From: Anthostomella pinea
Taxonomy: Eukaryota > Ascomycota > Sordariomycetes > Xylariales > Xylariaceae
Assembly: GCA_963556695.1 (NCBI GenBank)
Contig: CAUWAG010000013.1
Coordinates: 992,001 to 1,056,000, forward strand
Length of the DNA stretch: 64,000 bases
Direction: 5' to 3'
The notes under the pieces are model-generated. The model made no database searches, had not been told where the DNA came from, and saw only the letters and a program-made list of their open reading frames with translations. The translations under genes were made by a program, and so were the position numbers. How positions within the stretch are numbered: position 1 is the stretch's first letter; each line of letters begins with the position of its first letter. Shown piece after piece: positions 1 through 11,198 of the stretch.

Positions 1-305
1 CGCTGCCGAAGCTCGAGCTCCTCTGTGCATGTGTGGAGCTGGGGGAGAGACAGCAGCTCCATGACCAAACGATTTTGCGTGGCGCTCCCCACCTCCGTCT
101 GTTTTCCACCCGTCCAATGTCCATCCATCAGCCAACACCCAATTCTGGCCTTGTAAACACTCGTCAGCCTCACTCACCACTTTCCTAATTGTCTGCCAGA
201 CGCGTCGTCAAGGCAGCTGCTCACGCGAACAAGCACAGTTGGATTCGTCGTATCTGTCCGGATCGACCATAGTCACTCCTACAACCTCCACCACACACCG
301 TAGCC
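1..305 (+). promoter_or_regulatory. 5' flank of the first gene
   Basis: No coding region is supported here. The stretch lies directly upstream of the first ATG and is pyrimidine-rich with many short C/T runs close to the start, as is usual for fungal promoters and 5' leaders. I see no clear TATA element or repeat. Confidence 0.4.
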
Positions 306-1549
306 ATGCGCTCGACTCGCAGAAGACAGGCAGACGCTGCCGAGCCTAGCTCGACGATGAACGCCGTCGCAGCGCCCAGCACTGCCGAAGACACGTCTAC
401 GCAGTCGCCTACCGTTGTCACGCTCAGCAAGATCGAGGGCCCTACTTTGAAGAAGTCGGAGCCGCGACGCGACGTGCGCTCTAAGCTGCCGAAGCCCATC
501 CAGTTCCCGCTCGTCGCCATCCTGAGCCTGTCTCTCTCAGCACTCGGCTACTCCCTGACTTGGCCATACACGAAGGGCGTCATCGCTGCGCACGCGAGAC
601 TGCTGAATACCTGGATTGAGGTCGGACTTGTGTTTGGCTGGAGAATGTGAGTGTTTGCCTGCAGTTGGGGTGCCATCAGCGGCTTGCATATTTCCTGGCT
701 TCCTTTGCGACGGATGCTGACCAATCGCTGCTACAGTTTCGAGCTTGCGCTTGGATGGTTCGGTAACTACGATGGTTACGATCTTACGGCACTCAACTTG
801 TTGTCTCACGGTCCTCCGGTAAGCTCTCGCGTCGCGTCGGGCGGCACTTCGCGTGTCATTCGTAGCTAGATACTAATAGTAAACAGCTCTATCTTCTATT
901 CGCCCACTACGACACACCGCCCAGTTCTCTGCTGCTGACGCTCGCCATCGAGTCGCTGGCGACCTACATCCCCTTCCGGCTGCTGCGCCCCCTGTCCACC
1001 GCCCATGGAAAGCCCAGCGCCGCGCCCAACGCCGAGATCGTCGCCGACACCTCGATCGCGCTCATCACCACCTTCCTCGCCGGCTGCATCTACAGCGTTA
1101 GCCTCCTCTTCGCTTACGCGACCTACCTTCCAACCTACCTGGTGGTGTACTTCGAGAACCTGCCCTCGGTCGCCCGCGCCCACGAGTCATCCTACATCGG
1201 CCTGCTGCCCGCGACGCTCGCGCTCGGCTTCGCCGCCTGGGCCTTCCTGTTTACGCCGGCCGAGGCGACGGGCCGTACCCCCGCCGACGCCGAGAACGAG
1301 GCCTTCGACCCCGAGGCCGCGAGCCTGGCCGAGACGGTCCGCTGGAACTTCTGGGGCTGGAGCACGCAGACCAAGGTCGTGATGCAGCGCACGGCGCTGC
1401 TGATGCTGGTCACGGGCGTCAACACGTTCCTGCAGGCGCGCCTCACGCTCGCGGGCGTCGAGTCGGCTGGCGCGGCGGCCTGGGCTAGCGTCTGGGTTCT
1501 GGCTGCTGCTATTACCGGGTTGGCGTTAGGTGTTGTTGGCAGCGCCTAG
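306..1549 (+). CDS. Polytopic membrane protein of unknown function
   Basis: Three exons, 306..646, 737..818 and 887..1549, give 361 residues. Both introns are canonical: the first has a GTGAGT donor and CTACAG acceptor, and the second has GTAAGC, a TACTAAT branch-like site and AACAG. The frame is continuous through both joins, reading WRIFELALGWFGNYDGYDL across the first and HGPPLYLLFAHYD across the second. The first 60 or so residues are Ser/Thr/Pro-rich and hydrophilic. Hydrophobic stretches follow near residues 67-90, 140-175, 210-245, 255-275 and 335-358, so several membrane passes are likely. No signal peptide or catalytic motif is visible. I do not recognise the family, although the GWFGNYDGYDL stretch looks constrained. 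Membrane location is inferred from hydrophobicity only. Confidence 0.72.
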
Positions 1550-2665
1550 GTACGTGGGACTTTTGGGGGAGACGGGATGGGAGCTAGGTAGTATCGGCTC
1601 ATTCAGGTCTCCATGGACCGACCTGCGTGCGCTTGGGCGGGCACTAGACAGATTCGGTGGAAAAGAGTCGTCATGGCGCCCGCAACTAGCTAAGCTGCCT
1701 TGGTGGCTCTCTCCATTTGGGGTAAAATATTCCGCTGTAATACTGCTTTGAAAATCCGTTGGACTGTTTCACGCACGCCATGCTGAAGGAATGTAGCCTG
1801 GTGTGCTTTTCAATTCATTGGGAAGATCTCGGCCTATTAATGAACCAATAAAGTTTTGAAGTCAATTGATCTTTGTGTGTCTCTTTCCTGATATGCTTGC
1901 TCGTGCTGCGGTCGTGGAATGGCATAGTGGGGTCACGGGCTAGTATGATTTACACTTATTAACAGTCTGAATGGGCAAATCGCACCTGTTGTTTCCTGAC
2001 CTTGTCCAAATTGTTCGGTCGTTCGAGTATCGACGAGGTCGATATGTGCACCAACCTCTCAAGGCAGCTCAAGCCGGGAGCTCTGTAGGTCATCAATGTG
2101 AAGCTGCCTCATTCTCCCAAACCGAGTCTCATAACGAACGGCTGTTTATTAGGGATATGTAGATTCAGCGCACTCGGTCACGCACCGCCTACCATCCGCG
2201 TCCAATAACACTAAAAGACATTGATAACTCTACCCGAATTTTGAGTATATAACCCCGAGTCGAGGCCGTTCGTAAGGTTGAAGCTCTTGTGGCAAGGGTG
2301 AAGAAAGAACGACGCCAAGGGCTAGGCGAGGCGAGCACCCGGTCGATAGGTTTAGAGGTTTCGGTATGTGAAGAGAGCCAAGAAGTTGCAGGAGAGACTA
2401 CGCACGCACACAAGGCAACAGGCCGTAAGTAAATCGCTCGCCTGGCCGGTCTATGTATTCTAGAGGCGAAGCGGACCAGCTAAAAGCCCATCAGAATACG
2501 CACCTGAGTGCCATCTTCGTGAACATCACGACCGCCGTCACTCTGAAGGCTGAGAATACTCCTGGCTCCTGGCAAGCAACTTCTTTGCAAGTGGGAAGGT
2601 TATGTTGAATATATAAGTTCTCGCTTGGCAGCCATGAGAACCTGGTGGATTAATATACTCGAGTC
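1550..2665. other. Intergenic, no gene supported
   Basis: Only short unconvincing open frames occur, and none has coding composition or splice-compatible neighbours. The 3' flank of the membrane-protein gene and the promoter of the next gene must lie here. Confidence 0.5.
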
Positions 2666-3780
2666 ATGTCTCACCAACGGGAAGGACTGCCAGCCTATGA
2701 CGTGGAGGCGCAGCTCGGTCCTATCCATAGTAGCTACCTACCTGCTTACACAGCCCACTTATGTAAGAGGCATTGGATGGACAGACCACGATAATCAAGC
2801 CGCATCCAGCCTCGCCAATGTAGACTTTACCAGGTACCCTCACTCTCCTCATCTCCTCGTACAGCTGGCTGTCCAGGCAGGATTTCTGCACCTACATCTC
2901 TCCTGCCAACAGCAAGATCCAGCAAGAACCCGCCACAGACTTCCGAACTCTTGCCTCCGAACCTGAGTACATTACCTACATATCTAACCTCAAAACAGGA
3001 ATCTGTACCGTCCGTGAAGCTGGGGAACGGGGACAACAACAGAAAGCTATGGGCTGGTACCGCAGCTCGCCGTCCTCGCCCTCCACCTGCTCGTCCCCCA
3101 TAATCCACTCGCCCAGGACGCAGTTCTTGTTGGCGAACCCCTCCTCGTCGACGAGCGCGAAGAGGTTCCCGAAGGCGCCCCTGGTCTGGTCGTCCAGGCC
3201 GTCTCCTTCTCCTTCTTCGCTTCCGACTCCGTCACCATCACCACTCCTCTCCTTCCCCTGCCTAATCGTCTTGATGAACGCCTCAACCTCAGCCACCCCA
3301 GCGCCCGCCCAGCCGTTCTCTCCAGGAAACTCAGTCCGCACGGGCGGCGTCGCCGCAGCCACGAGGTCCGGCTTCCCCTCCGCGTTCAGCACCTGCACGC
3401 CGCGCAGCAACCGCGTCGTCACGAGCCGTAAGCAGTCGCCGGCGCCGAACTCGCGGTCGCGCAGGTGCAGAAGCAGGCGGCTGACGGCCTTGACATCAGC
3501 AGCGGGCGCGGTGATGAAGAGGAGACCCGAGCCCGGCGAGTTCGACAAAGTCCACGTCCCCTGGGATGAGGTCTACGCCATGATGTGCAACCTCGATATC
3601 GGCAATATGGACTTTGATGACTACTGCGCGGATGATCGGTTTGGCGACTTTGAGGAGCAGGGAGGCCCCTGGAGGGGCAAGTGGTGGACTTATGCTGGCG
3701 TGGGCGAGGAGATGAGCGAGGGTGTGAGGGCGAAGCTGGATGAGGACATTAGGAGGTTGGAGGAGGAGCGTTTGGCGTGA
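2666..3780 (+). CDS. Unknown-function gene with inverted middle section
   Basis: The model is exon 1 at 2666..2762 and exon 2 at 2834..3780, giving 347 residues. The intron has a GTAAGA donor and TACCAG acceptor. Exon 1 begins MSHQREGLPAYDVEAQ. The early part of exon 2 (to about 3065) and its last part (3541-3780) look like ordinary coding sequence on the plus strand, for example EPEYITYISNLKTGICTVRE and the final EEQGGPWRGKWWTYAG. Between 3066 and 3540 the plus frame stays open but reads as Ser/Pro/Arg-rich low complexity. The minus strand there reads as a normal acidic globular protein. Flipping that block back joins both edges in frame. The present gene may therefore make an altered protein or be non-functional. 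I do not recognise the family. The first exon and the intron are less certain than exon 2. Confidence 0.55.
3066..3540. other. Intragenic inverted segment flanked by 7-bp inverted repeat
   Basis: CTCGCCG at 3066-3072 recurs as its reverse complement CGGCGAG at 3534-3540. Outside these points the plus strand carries the coding signal; inside, the minus strand does. Read on the minus strand, the block contains GSGLLFITAPAADVKAVS near its 3540 end and GNLFALVDEEGFANKN further in. If turned round, the left edge reads GWYRSSPGSG and the right edge reads EGEDGEFDKV, both in frame. The exact breakpoints can slide within the 7-bp repeat. Confidence 0.7.
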
Positions 3781-5238
3781 GGGTGGTAGTACTTGGGAGT
3801 TACCCCTGTGGTTTACAGCCGGGCTCGGGGGGTCGATGACTACTCTGGCAATTAGATTCTACACTCCTTTTCAGGGATGCTTTCTGCAGTATGAGTTTGG
3901 AGAGGACAGGAAATCATGGGTTTACGCGAGCACTTGATACTCAGTCTTCTCTCCCGCATTCTATAGGGTCATGCTTACAGACCGCTTCCCCCTTTCCCCC
4001 TTTGGTGTGTGTAATCATGGCCTATTCTCAACACGTATTTACTGTTCAGAGGACCACTGATGAGCCAATAAATCTTCGGACCCATTCATTCATCGCGGAC
4101 ACAGTTCGCATGGCCGATGAAAATCGTGAAAAGTAGCTCCCCCCTTTCCCGCTCTGGTAGGGGCTGGAGACGTCGCGGACTGGAGGCTTCTTCTATGGGT
4201 TAGTTGGTTGGTTAGTTGCAATTCTTAACGTCGAACCTATGGGCCACAGTGGCGATGTGACGTGACAAGCAGTCCACCCGTGTATATATATATATATGCA
4301 TACATGTGGCTTCTAAAGCCAATTTATACCTCAATCAGGGCGAGGGTATCAGTGCTACGCGTTCACTCCCTCCAAAAGGTCGTGTCAGTGTTTCGGGCTC
4401 TGTAGAGCTGACGGCACCCCTGGGGAATAAATGAATCCAGCCTGTGCTATCGCCGTCAAGCCTTAGTAAACTGGCAATGCTCCTGGGACATGTACATTTC
4501 CAGGTATTCTGACTTTCCATGTTGGCGGTTAGCATGGGTAACATCTGTGAGTGTCACTCCCACTTGCCACGATACTCATGTAAGCAGATGAACTCAAGAG
4601 GTAATCAGCTGTATCATGGAGGGTTAGGACGGTAACAAAGCGCGCAGAGCATGACTTACAGTGGCATAACCAGTTATACAATGATTCACTCCACCCGTTT
4701 GTCATAATGGAAGACTGCCCATGGTAGGAGTAGATGGTAGCATGATGTCTATATTCCCCACTCACAGAATACAGTCCCCAGTACATTCCAGTGGCATAGT
4801 AGTATTTACGTTGGCTGTAGCCTTTTCTATAAATTTTAAAAAGAAGGAAGCCAGCCGGGAAGTTGACGGTAGTGAGAGAGAAAAACGGAGGATCGGTGGG
4901 GATCTTCAGGCTGTCTGGTTCCAGTCTCTCAGGAAAGGGTGAGCTGCCAACGTGCCGAACGTCCGTGCACCCCCATGGTCTGGGGAAGCTATATTTCACC
5001 GAGGTTTGTCCGAGGGACCCGGCATCCTTCTGTGTGCACGGGCTTACCTTACTGTACGTCGCGCAACGGAAACAATCACCAACGCCTCTTCTCTCGGCGC
5101 GTCATTCTTGCACAAATCAACGCTCTGTCACTTTCACATAGGTCAAGCAGGCGATCTTGGCTGCCAGGTCGCCTACTTCATCTGACATGATCATTATTCC
5201 ATACCGAAGCGACAGCATCCCCATATCCTGCCATCTGC
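3781..5238. other. Intergenic, no gene supported
   Basis: Several short open frames exist, the longest a minus-strand frame at 4529-4999, but their composition is rich in Tyr, Cys and Ser with no recognisable motif. A short TA microsatellite lies at 4283-4297. The right part is the promoter of the PHD-finger gene. Confidence 0.5.
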
Positions 5239-7953
5239 ATGACCAACATGGCGACTGCAGTGGAGGCAAACGGCGCGGCGAGTGGGGAGCTTGAGGACGA
5301 CATCTCGAGAAACGCCATCCAGCCGCTTGACCCCACGAACAATGGCCTTGAGTCGCTCAATATGCGCGCCGATCCAGATGCGCAAGCAACCGTCACCGAC
5401 TACCTCGACTTCACCGAATACCTGCCCTCCGATATGATGCGATCCCTCACACTGATCGGACAGCTCGACCACACGTACATCGATGCATCTTCCAATGTCG
5501 ACCAACTCACCACGACATGGGGGACGCTCCCCACGTTCGCCGCCGACCAACGCCCAGATCCAATCAAGCTACGCGCCGACATCTCTGACAACCTGAACCG
5601 AGCCGTCAGCTCGCGCGTCTACTCCCATGCCGAGGCCTGTCGCATGCAGGAGAACGTGAACAGACACCACAACAGGGCCAAGACTATACTTGCGAAGCTC
5701 CAGACCATACTTGACAACTACCCTACAACAGAAGAGCAGAAGGTCCCCGTGCAGAGCAAGTCGCCGCAAATGGTCCGCGCCCCCAAGATTACCCTCCGCG
5801 TCGACAGCAACGGCCAGAAGGTGCGCCAGCCACCGAGAATCACCGTTCCGGGCGAGGTCCTTGCACCTTACGAGATGGACTTCAATGCATACAGTTCTTC
5901 CAGTGGCGAGAGCTCCGAAGACGAGATAGCTGTGTCCCCTCCGAGACAGACCACTACTCCAGCACCCCGCATCAAGCTGGTCAAGACGCCGAAACCCCCG
6001 AAGCAGCCCAAGGTGCAAAAGCCACCGCGACCATCAGTTAGCCGGCCAACCGACAATGCAAACCCACCCCTTTCCACCAGCACTGCTCTTGCGGCACTCA
6101 AACCGCCGCCCGAGAATGCAGTTGCCGGTAGCTCCGACGCCCCGTGGCTCCAATTGACGCCCTACGAGCTCGCGAAGCTTCGGAAGCGCATGAAGAAGAA
6201 TGCAGTGTGGTGCCCGAGTGATACCATGATCGCGCGGGAGTTGAAGGTGCTTGGCCGTGGCGTGGAAGCGTACAAGACCGCCCAGAAACAAGCCGAGGAC
6301 GAGGGGAAGCCTTTTGATGCTGCTCTTCCTACCCCGATATTCGATGCCGAATCTGGAGCTCAACACGCACCCCCAGGTGCTATTAGTGCTGAGGCTCTAA
6401 CGGCTGATGAGGTACAGCTGAGCAACCGCGGTATGAAGCTGAATGAGGCGAAGAAGCTGAAACGCGATATCATGGCTAAACAGGCAGCCGAAGAAGCAGA
6501 AGAGGCAGCTAGGAACTTTGCAGAAACTGCTCGGGGGTTGTTTGTTAACGAAGCCTCACCATCCGTCGCAGGGAGCGCGCAGGAAAAGTCTCAAGAGACG
6601 GGCCTGAGCCAAGCAAAAGCCCAAAGTAAGTCCAAGGCAAGGAAGCGAAAGCGCGACTCAGTGTCAGAGACCCCCGTCACAGAAAAACCTCAAGGGGCTG
6701 AGAGCCAAACGCCCCAACAGGCGACGGCACAACCACCAAGCCAGTCAGACAAGCCGCAACTGAAGCGAACCAAGACGGAGACACCAGTCCCGCTGCCCCA
6801 GCTGACCCCGAGACCACCCTCGGTACCACCGCTGCCTGCTCTCGCCACGGCTCCATCAGTCCCTACGGAGACACCTGTTCCTATTCCACAACTGGGCAAG
6901 ACGGCTCATACTCCTATCACGTCGAAAACTCCTGTGCCAGTTCCCACCCCAGTCTTACTTTCTATAGACCCCTCTCTTGCAGCTGTGAAGCCCCCTGCAT
7001 CTTCATCAGGACAAACAAGTCCGGCTTCCTCTACAGTCACTACCATAGTCCCTACCAAACCAGCTGCAGAGAGATCTGTTCAACTCCCTATGAAGACTTC
7101 CACCACACCTATACCCCCTCCCATTAGGGAGATGCCCAAACGAGAAACCAGACAGAACCTGCAACCTACGGCAACTAATCCTAAGCAGCCCGCTTCTCGA
7201 GGTAATACTCCCATTCCAGCACCAGGATCAACCTCCTCGGCGTCAGCGCCCACTCCGGCACACGAGCCGCAGCCGCAGCCGCAGCCTACACCTACATCTG
7301 CACATACTCCTGCACATGCGCCTGTACCGGTACCCCTGCCTGCTCGTCGCCCCACGTCACGTGGTAAAGCTGCAAGCCAGGAACCTGCTCCAACTCTCGC
7401 GGCTGAGCGTCCTCGACGCGCTAGCACCGCTCGAAACACTCCAGCCCCTGAAGTACGCCAGCCTAGCAAACGTACCAAGAGACCTGCCCCCGGCGTCGTG
7501 ACCACAAACTCTGGCGGCACCAGCGCTATAGGAAAGCGTAAGGCAGCGCCTCGCAAGAAGGCTCGCGGACCCAAGAAGGATAAGGGTGCGAACCCCCAGC
7601 CTGAACAGGAGGTAGAGGTCGAGGTGGACGATGACGGCAATGTCGTCGACCCCAACGAGCCGAGATACTGTCTTTGCAACAGGGTCAGCTTCGGCACAAT
7701 GATACAGTGCGATAACGTTGATGTGAGCACAAACAACACACATGCAACCCCAGCACGTAACAGTAACAGACGAGACAGCCAGAGACTGACAGCCCCTCAC
7801 AAACAGAACTGCAAACAAGAGTGGTTTCATCTCGAGTGTGTTGGACTCGCGGAGATCCCACCGCGCACGACAAAGTGGTATTGCCCCGAATGTCGTAAAT
7901 CACTGAACATTGGGGGACGAGGTGAAGTGAGTTCACGTGGAGTCAAGATGTGA
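5239..7953 (+). CDS. Pho23/ING-type PHD-finger protein
   Basis: The product is probably a histone-tail reader of the ING family, most like Pho23, a subunit of the Rpd3L histone deacetylase complex that binds H3K4me3 in the nucleus. Exons 5239..7722 and 7807..7953 give 876 residues. The ING-type N-terminal helical region lies at about residues 53-165. A long Pro/Ser/Ala/Lys-rich linker with basic patches fills the middle. The C-terminal PHD finger begins [18 protein letters not shown] and continues [14 protein letters not shown] and WYCPEC, which supplies the full C4HC3 set of zinc ligands. The 84-bp intron (GTGAGC donor, AACAG acceptor) falls between the third and fourth ligands. It has no stop codon in frame, so retaining it would add 28 residues inside the finger. 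The protein is longer than yeast Pho23 because of the linker. Assignment to Pho23 rather than another ING paralogue (Yng1/Yng2) is inferred from length and layout. Confidence 0.85.
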   Translation: MTNMATAVEANGAASGELEDDISRNAIQPLDPTNNGLESLNMRADPDAQATVTDYLDFTEYLPSDMMRSLTLIGQLDHTYIDASSNVDQLTTTWGTLPTFAADQRPDPIKLRADISDNLNRAVSSRVYSHAEACRMQENVNRHHNRAKTILAKLQTILDNYPTTEEQKVPVQSKSPQMVRAPKITLRVDSNGQKVRQPPRITVPGEVLAPYEMDFNAYSSSSGESSEDEIAVSPPRQTTTPAPRIKLVKTPKPPKQPKVQKPPRPSVSRPTDNANPPLSTSTALAALKPPPENAVAGSSDAPWLQLTPYELAKLRKRMKKNAVWCPSDTMIARELKVLGRGVEAYKTAQKQAEDEGKPFDAALPTPIFDAESGAQHAPPGAISAEALTADEVQLSNRGMKLNEAKKLKRDIMAKQAAEEAEEAARNFAETARGLFVNEASPSVAGSAQEKSQETGLSQAKAQSKSKARKRKRDSVSETPVTEKPQGAESQTPQQATAQPPSQSDKPQLKRTKTETPVPLPQLTPRPPSVPPLPALATAPSVPTETPVPIPQLGKTAHTPITSKTPVPVPTPVLLSIDPSLAAVKPPASSSGQTSPASSTVTTIVPTKPAAERSVQLPMKTSTTPIPPPIREMPKRETRQNLQPTATNPKQPASRGNTPIPAPGSTSSASAPTPAHEPQPQPQPTPTSAHTPAHAPVPVPLPARRPTSRGKAASQEPAPTLAAERPRRASTARNTPAPEVRQPSKRTKRPAPGVVTTNSGGTSAIGKRKAAPRKKARGPKKDKGANPQPEQEVEVEVDDDGNVVDPNEPRYCLCNRVSFGTMIQCDNVDVSTNNTHATPARNSNRRDSQRLTAPHKQNCKQEWFHLECVGLAEIPPRTTKWYCPECRKSLNIGGRGEVSSRGVKM

Positions 7954-8614
7954 CGTTGCTAGCATGGCTGCGGCGCAAGGACAATACTCTCTGCATGGTT
8001 ATATGTGGAAGCTTGAGCTTGGCCATGGACAAATCTGTCTCTACGCAGATCGCATAGGGCGTCAGTGTCTATAGCTTGTCTGTTTAATGTACCTACTGAG
8101 ACAAAATAAGCAGTGATATATCATATGCCTGATATCTCCCACCGGCGTTATGACATGAGTGATATGAACTTGGGCTGTTGTTATTTGGGATAAGTACTCC
8201 ACACATAAGATGCCGGCTGCCCAACGCTATGATGTCTTCCGAATCCATGCCCATTACTGTTGGTACCGTTGTATCGCAAGCTGGGGAGCATCATGATAGA
8301 TGTTGCCAATGGTTTATCTGAACCTTTCCGAATCTTTCTGAGTATCCGGACCTTGACATAAGGTATCGTCGGACCGGACCCGGACCGCCAAGCGATAACC
8401 GATCATCGTCAAATGGATTCTGTGACACGGCCGACATGCGTACATACCGTAAATACGGTCTGCCCCGCACCATGCCCCGAGTCCGGATGTTACCTCTATC
8501 CTGATTGGGTATGCGTCCAAGCACATCTCTACAGTACGGACGCCTCCGACTGCCACGTAACACATAAAGAAGTCTTTCTGCTACAAGACGAATACTCACA
8601 TATATAGCCAACTG
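7954..8614. other. Intergenic, no gene supported
   Basis: No coding region is supported. The stretch holds the 3' flank of the PHD gene and the promoter of the SnoaL-like gene. A TATATAGCC sequence lies about 15 bp upstream of the next start. Confidence 0.5.
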
Positions 8615-9367
8615 ATGCCAGAGATGGCATCCTCGTCGACATACACCCCGGCCTACCCGACCAACGTTGCGATCGATGGCAGGGTCAAGGACTTCATTGC
8701 CGACTTCTACGCTACGTCTGACGACCCGTCCAAGAACGAGGAGTGGGTCGACTTCTTCGCGACTGACGCGGTGCTTGTGATGGGCGAGAAGGCGGCGCGG
8801 GGTACCGAGGGTATGTTTTTTTTCGGTCTGGTTTTTGGTTTTTTTTTGGTTGAGTTGAGTTGAGTTGAGTTGAGTTGAGTTGGGTTGGCTTGGGTTGGGT
8901 CGAGAAGGGCCTGGCTACCTAAGTTCTACGAATAACTTACAGTAGTCAAATCTGGTTTCCTTTTCTGCCTTTCGTTCGTTCGTTCGTTGTAGATATTAAA
9001 ATAGCTGATCCGCTCTCTAGAAATCCGCGAGGTCCGCAAGGGCATGTGGGAAAAGGTCAAGTCGCGGAAACACAAGCCGGAGAGGGTGTTTCCGGCTTCG
9101 GTCGCTGCGGGCTCCGATGATGGTGGTGGTGGTGGGCGGGGAGATGCGTACGAGTATATGCTCTGCGGCTCGCTGGACTTCGTCATGAAGACTGGCGAGG
9201 ACGTCGTTGCGACGTGGGCTGGGCGCGCGGCCTTGAGGGAGGTGGGGGGCGTGCTGAAGTATGACTTCTACCAGGTTTATCTTCATAACGTGAGTTGCCA
9301 TGAAGGCTATGATACCCTATGTACTTATGGGTGAGGTGGTGTTGTTCGAAGCTGATCTCTGTAGTAA
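8615..9367 (+). CDS. SnoaL/NTF2-like small protein
   Basis: Exons 8615..8810, 9021..9289 and 9365..9367 give 155 residues. The last exon is only the stop codon, reached through a GTGAGT donor and a CTGTAG acceptor. Intron 1 (210 bp) is long for this window and holds two microsatellites. The protein shows the pattern of fungal SnoaL-like alpha+beta barrels: an early IADFYATSDDPSKNEEWVDF helix, FATDAVLVMGEKAARGTEGE, a basic IREVRKGMWEKVKSRKHKP segment, and a final strand LKYDFYQVYLHN. These folds often act as small enzymes or binding proteins, but the substrate cannot be told from sequence. An alternative start is the ATG three codons downstream at 8624. Confidence 0.75.
8850..8988 (+). repeat. 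TTGAG and GTTC microsatellites in an intron
   Basis: About six TTGAG-type pentamers run from 8850 and fade into TTGGG variants by about 8887. A GTTC tetramer run lies at about 8971-8988. Both sit inside intron 1 of the SnoaL-like gene. Confidence 0.8.
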
Positions 9368-11198
9368 ACCGGCTTCGGGTTGAAGGCATCACTCGTCTGG
9401 TAGAGCTCGGCTGATGAGTGTTGGGAGCTTTCAGTGGGAGTCTTAAACCCACTTACGGCGCCGGTCTGGCCATGTCGCCATCTCCCCAATGCCTAGAATA
9501 TTGCGGCGCTATTGCGTTATCTAAGGACCTATATACCTATGCGCCCAGATGTTGGGTGTTGGGGTTAGACAGCCTCCACGCTTGGCAGACGGACTGTTGC
9601 AAGCAGGCCCGTGGCTTTTCTCAGCTGAATTTAGTAGTTGAGGGTCCAGGGATAGCAAGAGTGATGCTCGTGTCTTCCGCCTCGAGCCGACTGCGCTGCT
9701 GACCTGGGTCATCCGTGACCACCTCATTCGTCACATTGGCGCGTGCGGACAGGCAGGTATCTACTAGGTAGATAGGTAGATCCGGCGTGACACGATTATG
9801 ACAATACGAATGAATCACCTTGAAATAAGGGCATATCATGGTACCTATCATGTGCAATGAGGGGTGGTCCTTTGACTCTTGCGGGAAAACAGGTTGATGA
9901 GCGATAACAGTTGCGGGTCCTCTTTCACCTTGCCAGCTTGCTCACCTTGGCTCCCAAGACGGCGGGGTGACTGACCTCCAGGGCTGGCAAGCTTGGAACC
10001 TAAGAAGCCTGTCTCGGAGCCCAACGATGACGCAGCGACGCCCATTGTCCCTCGCATTGTTCCAACCTGTTGAGCAGAGCGGACAGATCTCACATGAATC
10101 CGGCCGGCCCCTTGTGGTGGTGGTGCACTGGTGCTAGTCGCTGATGAATCCAGCGCAATCGATACCCCTCCCCGAGCTGCCCAGCTGCCCAGCTGAAGGG
10201 CAGGCGTTATCAGTTGGATAGGCCACTTGACCGCGGCAATGCGGACTGTACCGTGACGATTGCCGATGTCCGGCGGTACCTATGATCGACATTGGGATCT
10301 GGGCTGTCTTGGCTGGATGTGTTGAAACCTTACCTACCACTACCTATGCCAACAACACAGATATATCCTGTGAAATCTATATGATCCGGAACGGCTATTG
10401 CAGTGAGTCTTCGGCCTCGGATAAGCAAAGGTCGGAGTTATCTTCACCTACAGGAAAGGGATATGTGCAAGTGGTAAAAACCATGCATGCAGGACCGAGA
10501 CCATATGGCGATGATACGTAGCCCACCTTTTAGCGCGTCCTGCGCCGCCTATCACTTCTGCCTATTTGCCGCACGTTGCGCGCCCCTGCTTCTGTGACAG
10601 GTACCTGCAAGGTATCCCCCACTTCCCTCCATGCCGCATGCCAGGTGGGCTGCGATCAGCTGCCCCGCGTCCCAGTCTCCAGAGACCGCAGCGACGGTGC
10701 AGGTGAGCTGGTGAGGCACTCGTCGTCACTTACCTCTCACCCATCTCATCCATGGATCTGTCTCGTTGTCTCCTTCTCCCCATCTCCTATCACTACTATA
10801 CCATACCATGCTAGCATCTTCTGTGAATACACTCTGACTATTGTTATACTGCACGCCTTTTGCTTGACCAACTCCTTCTACGAACGTAATAAATACCATT
10901 CTTCGGCTGGGCTGCATCTTTGTTCTTTGTTCCCCGCCAGTAACCTCGGGTGCCTCGACGCGCGCTCCGACTTCCGCTACCGTCCCTCTCCTATCGAGAC
11001 CAACTACCTACCCAACAAGCAAGCAACCCTTCCTGTAGCACCCACGATATTTCCCAACTCCCTCACCACGAATCCATCTTGATCGCCCACGTCGATTAGC
11101 AGACAAGCCACCTCTCTCCCGAGAGTCGAGCTCCGTGTAGAGAGCTCCTCTGCTGGCGAGCAGGCAACTGCCCCAGCTTCCCCTGGTAGCACCGCTCT
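9368..11198. other. Long intergenic region, no gene supported
   Basis: Short open frames on both strands have no coding character. The last 500 bp are pyrimidine-rich and probably form the promoter and 5' leader of the BCAS3-type gene. Confidence 0.5.

Noticed and set aside
4529..4999. Minus-strand open frame of 156 codons
   Set aside because: Rich in Tyr, Ser and Cys with no motif or splice context. It lies in the promoter-side region of the PHD gene.
7080..7739. Long minus-strand frame of 219 codons opposite the PHD gene
   Set aside because: It is the antisense of the Pro/Ala/Thr-rich linker, and its open state follows from that composition.
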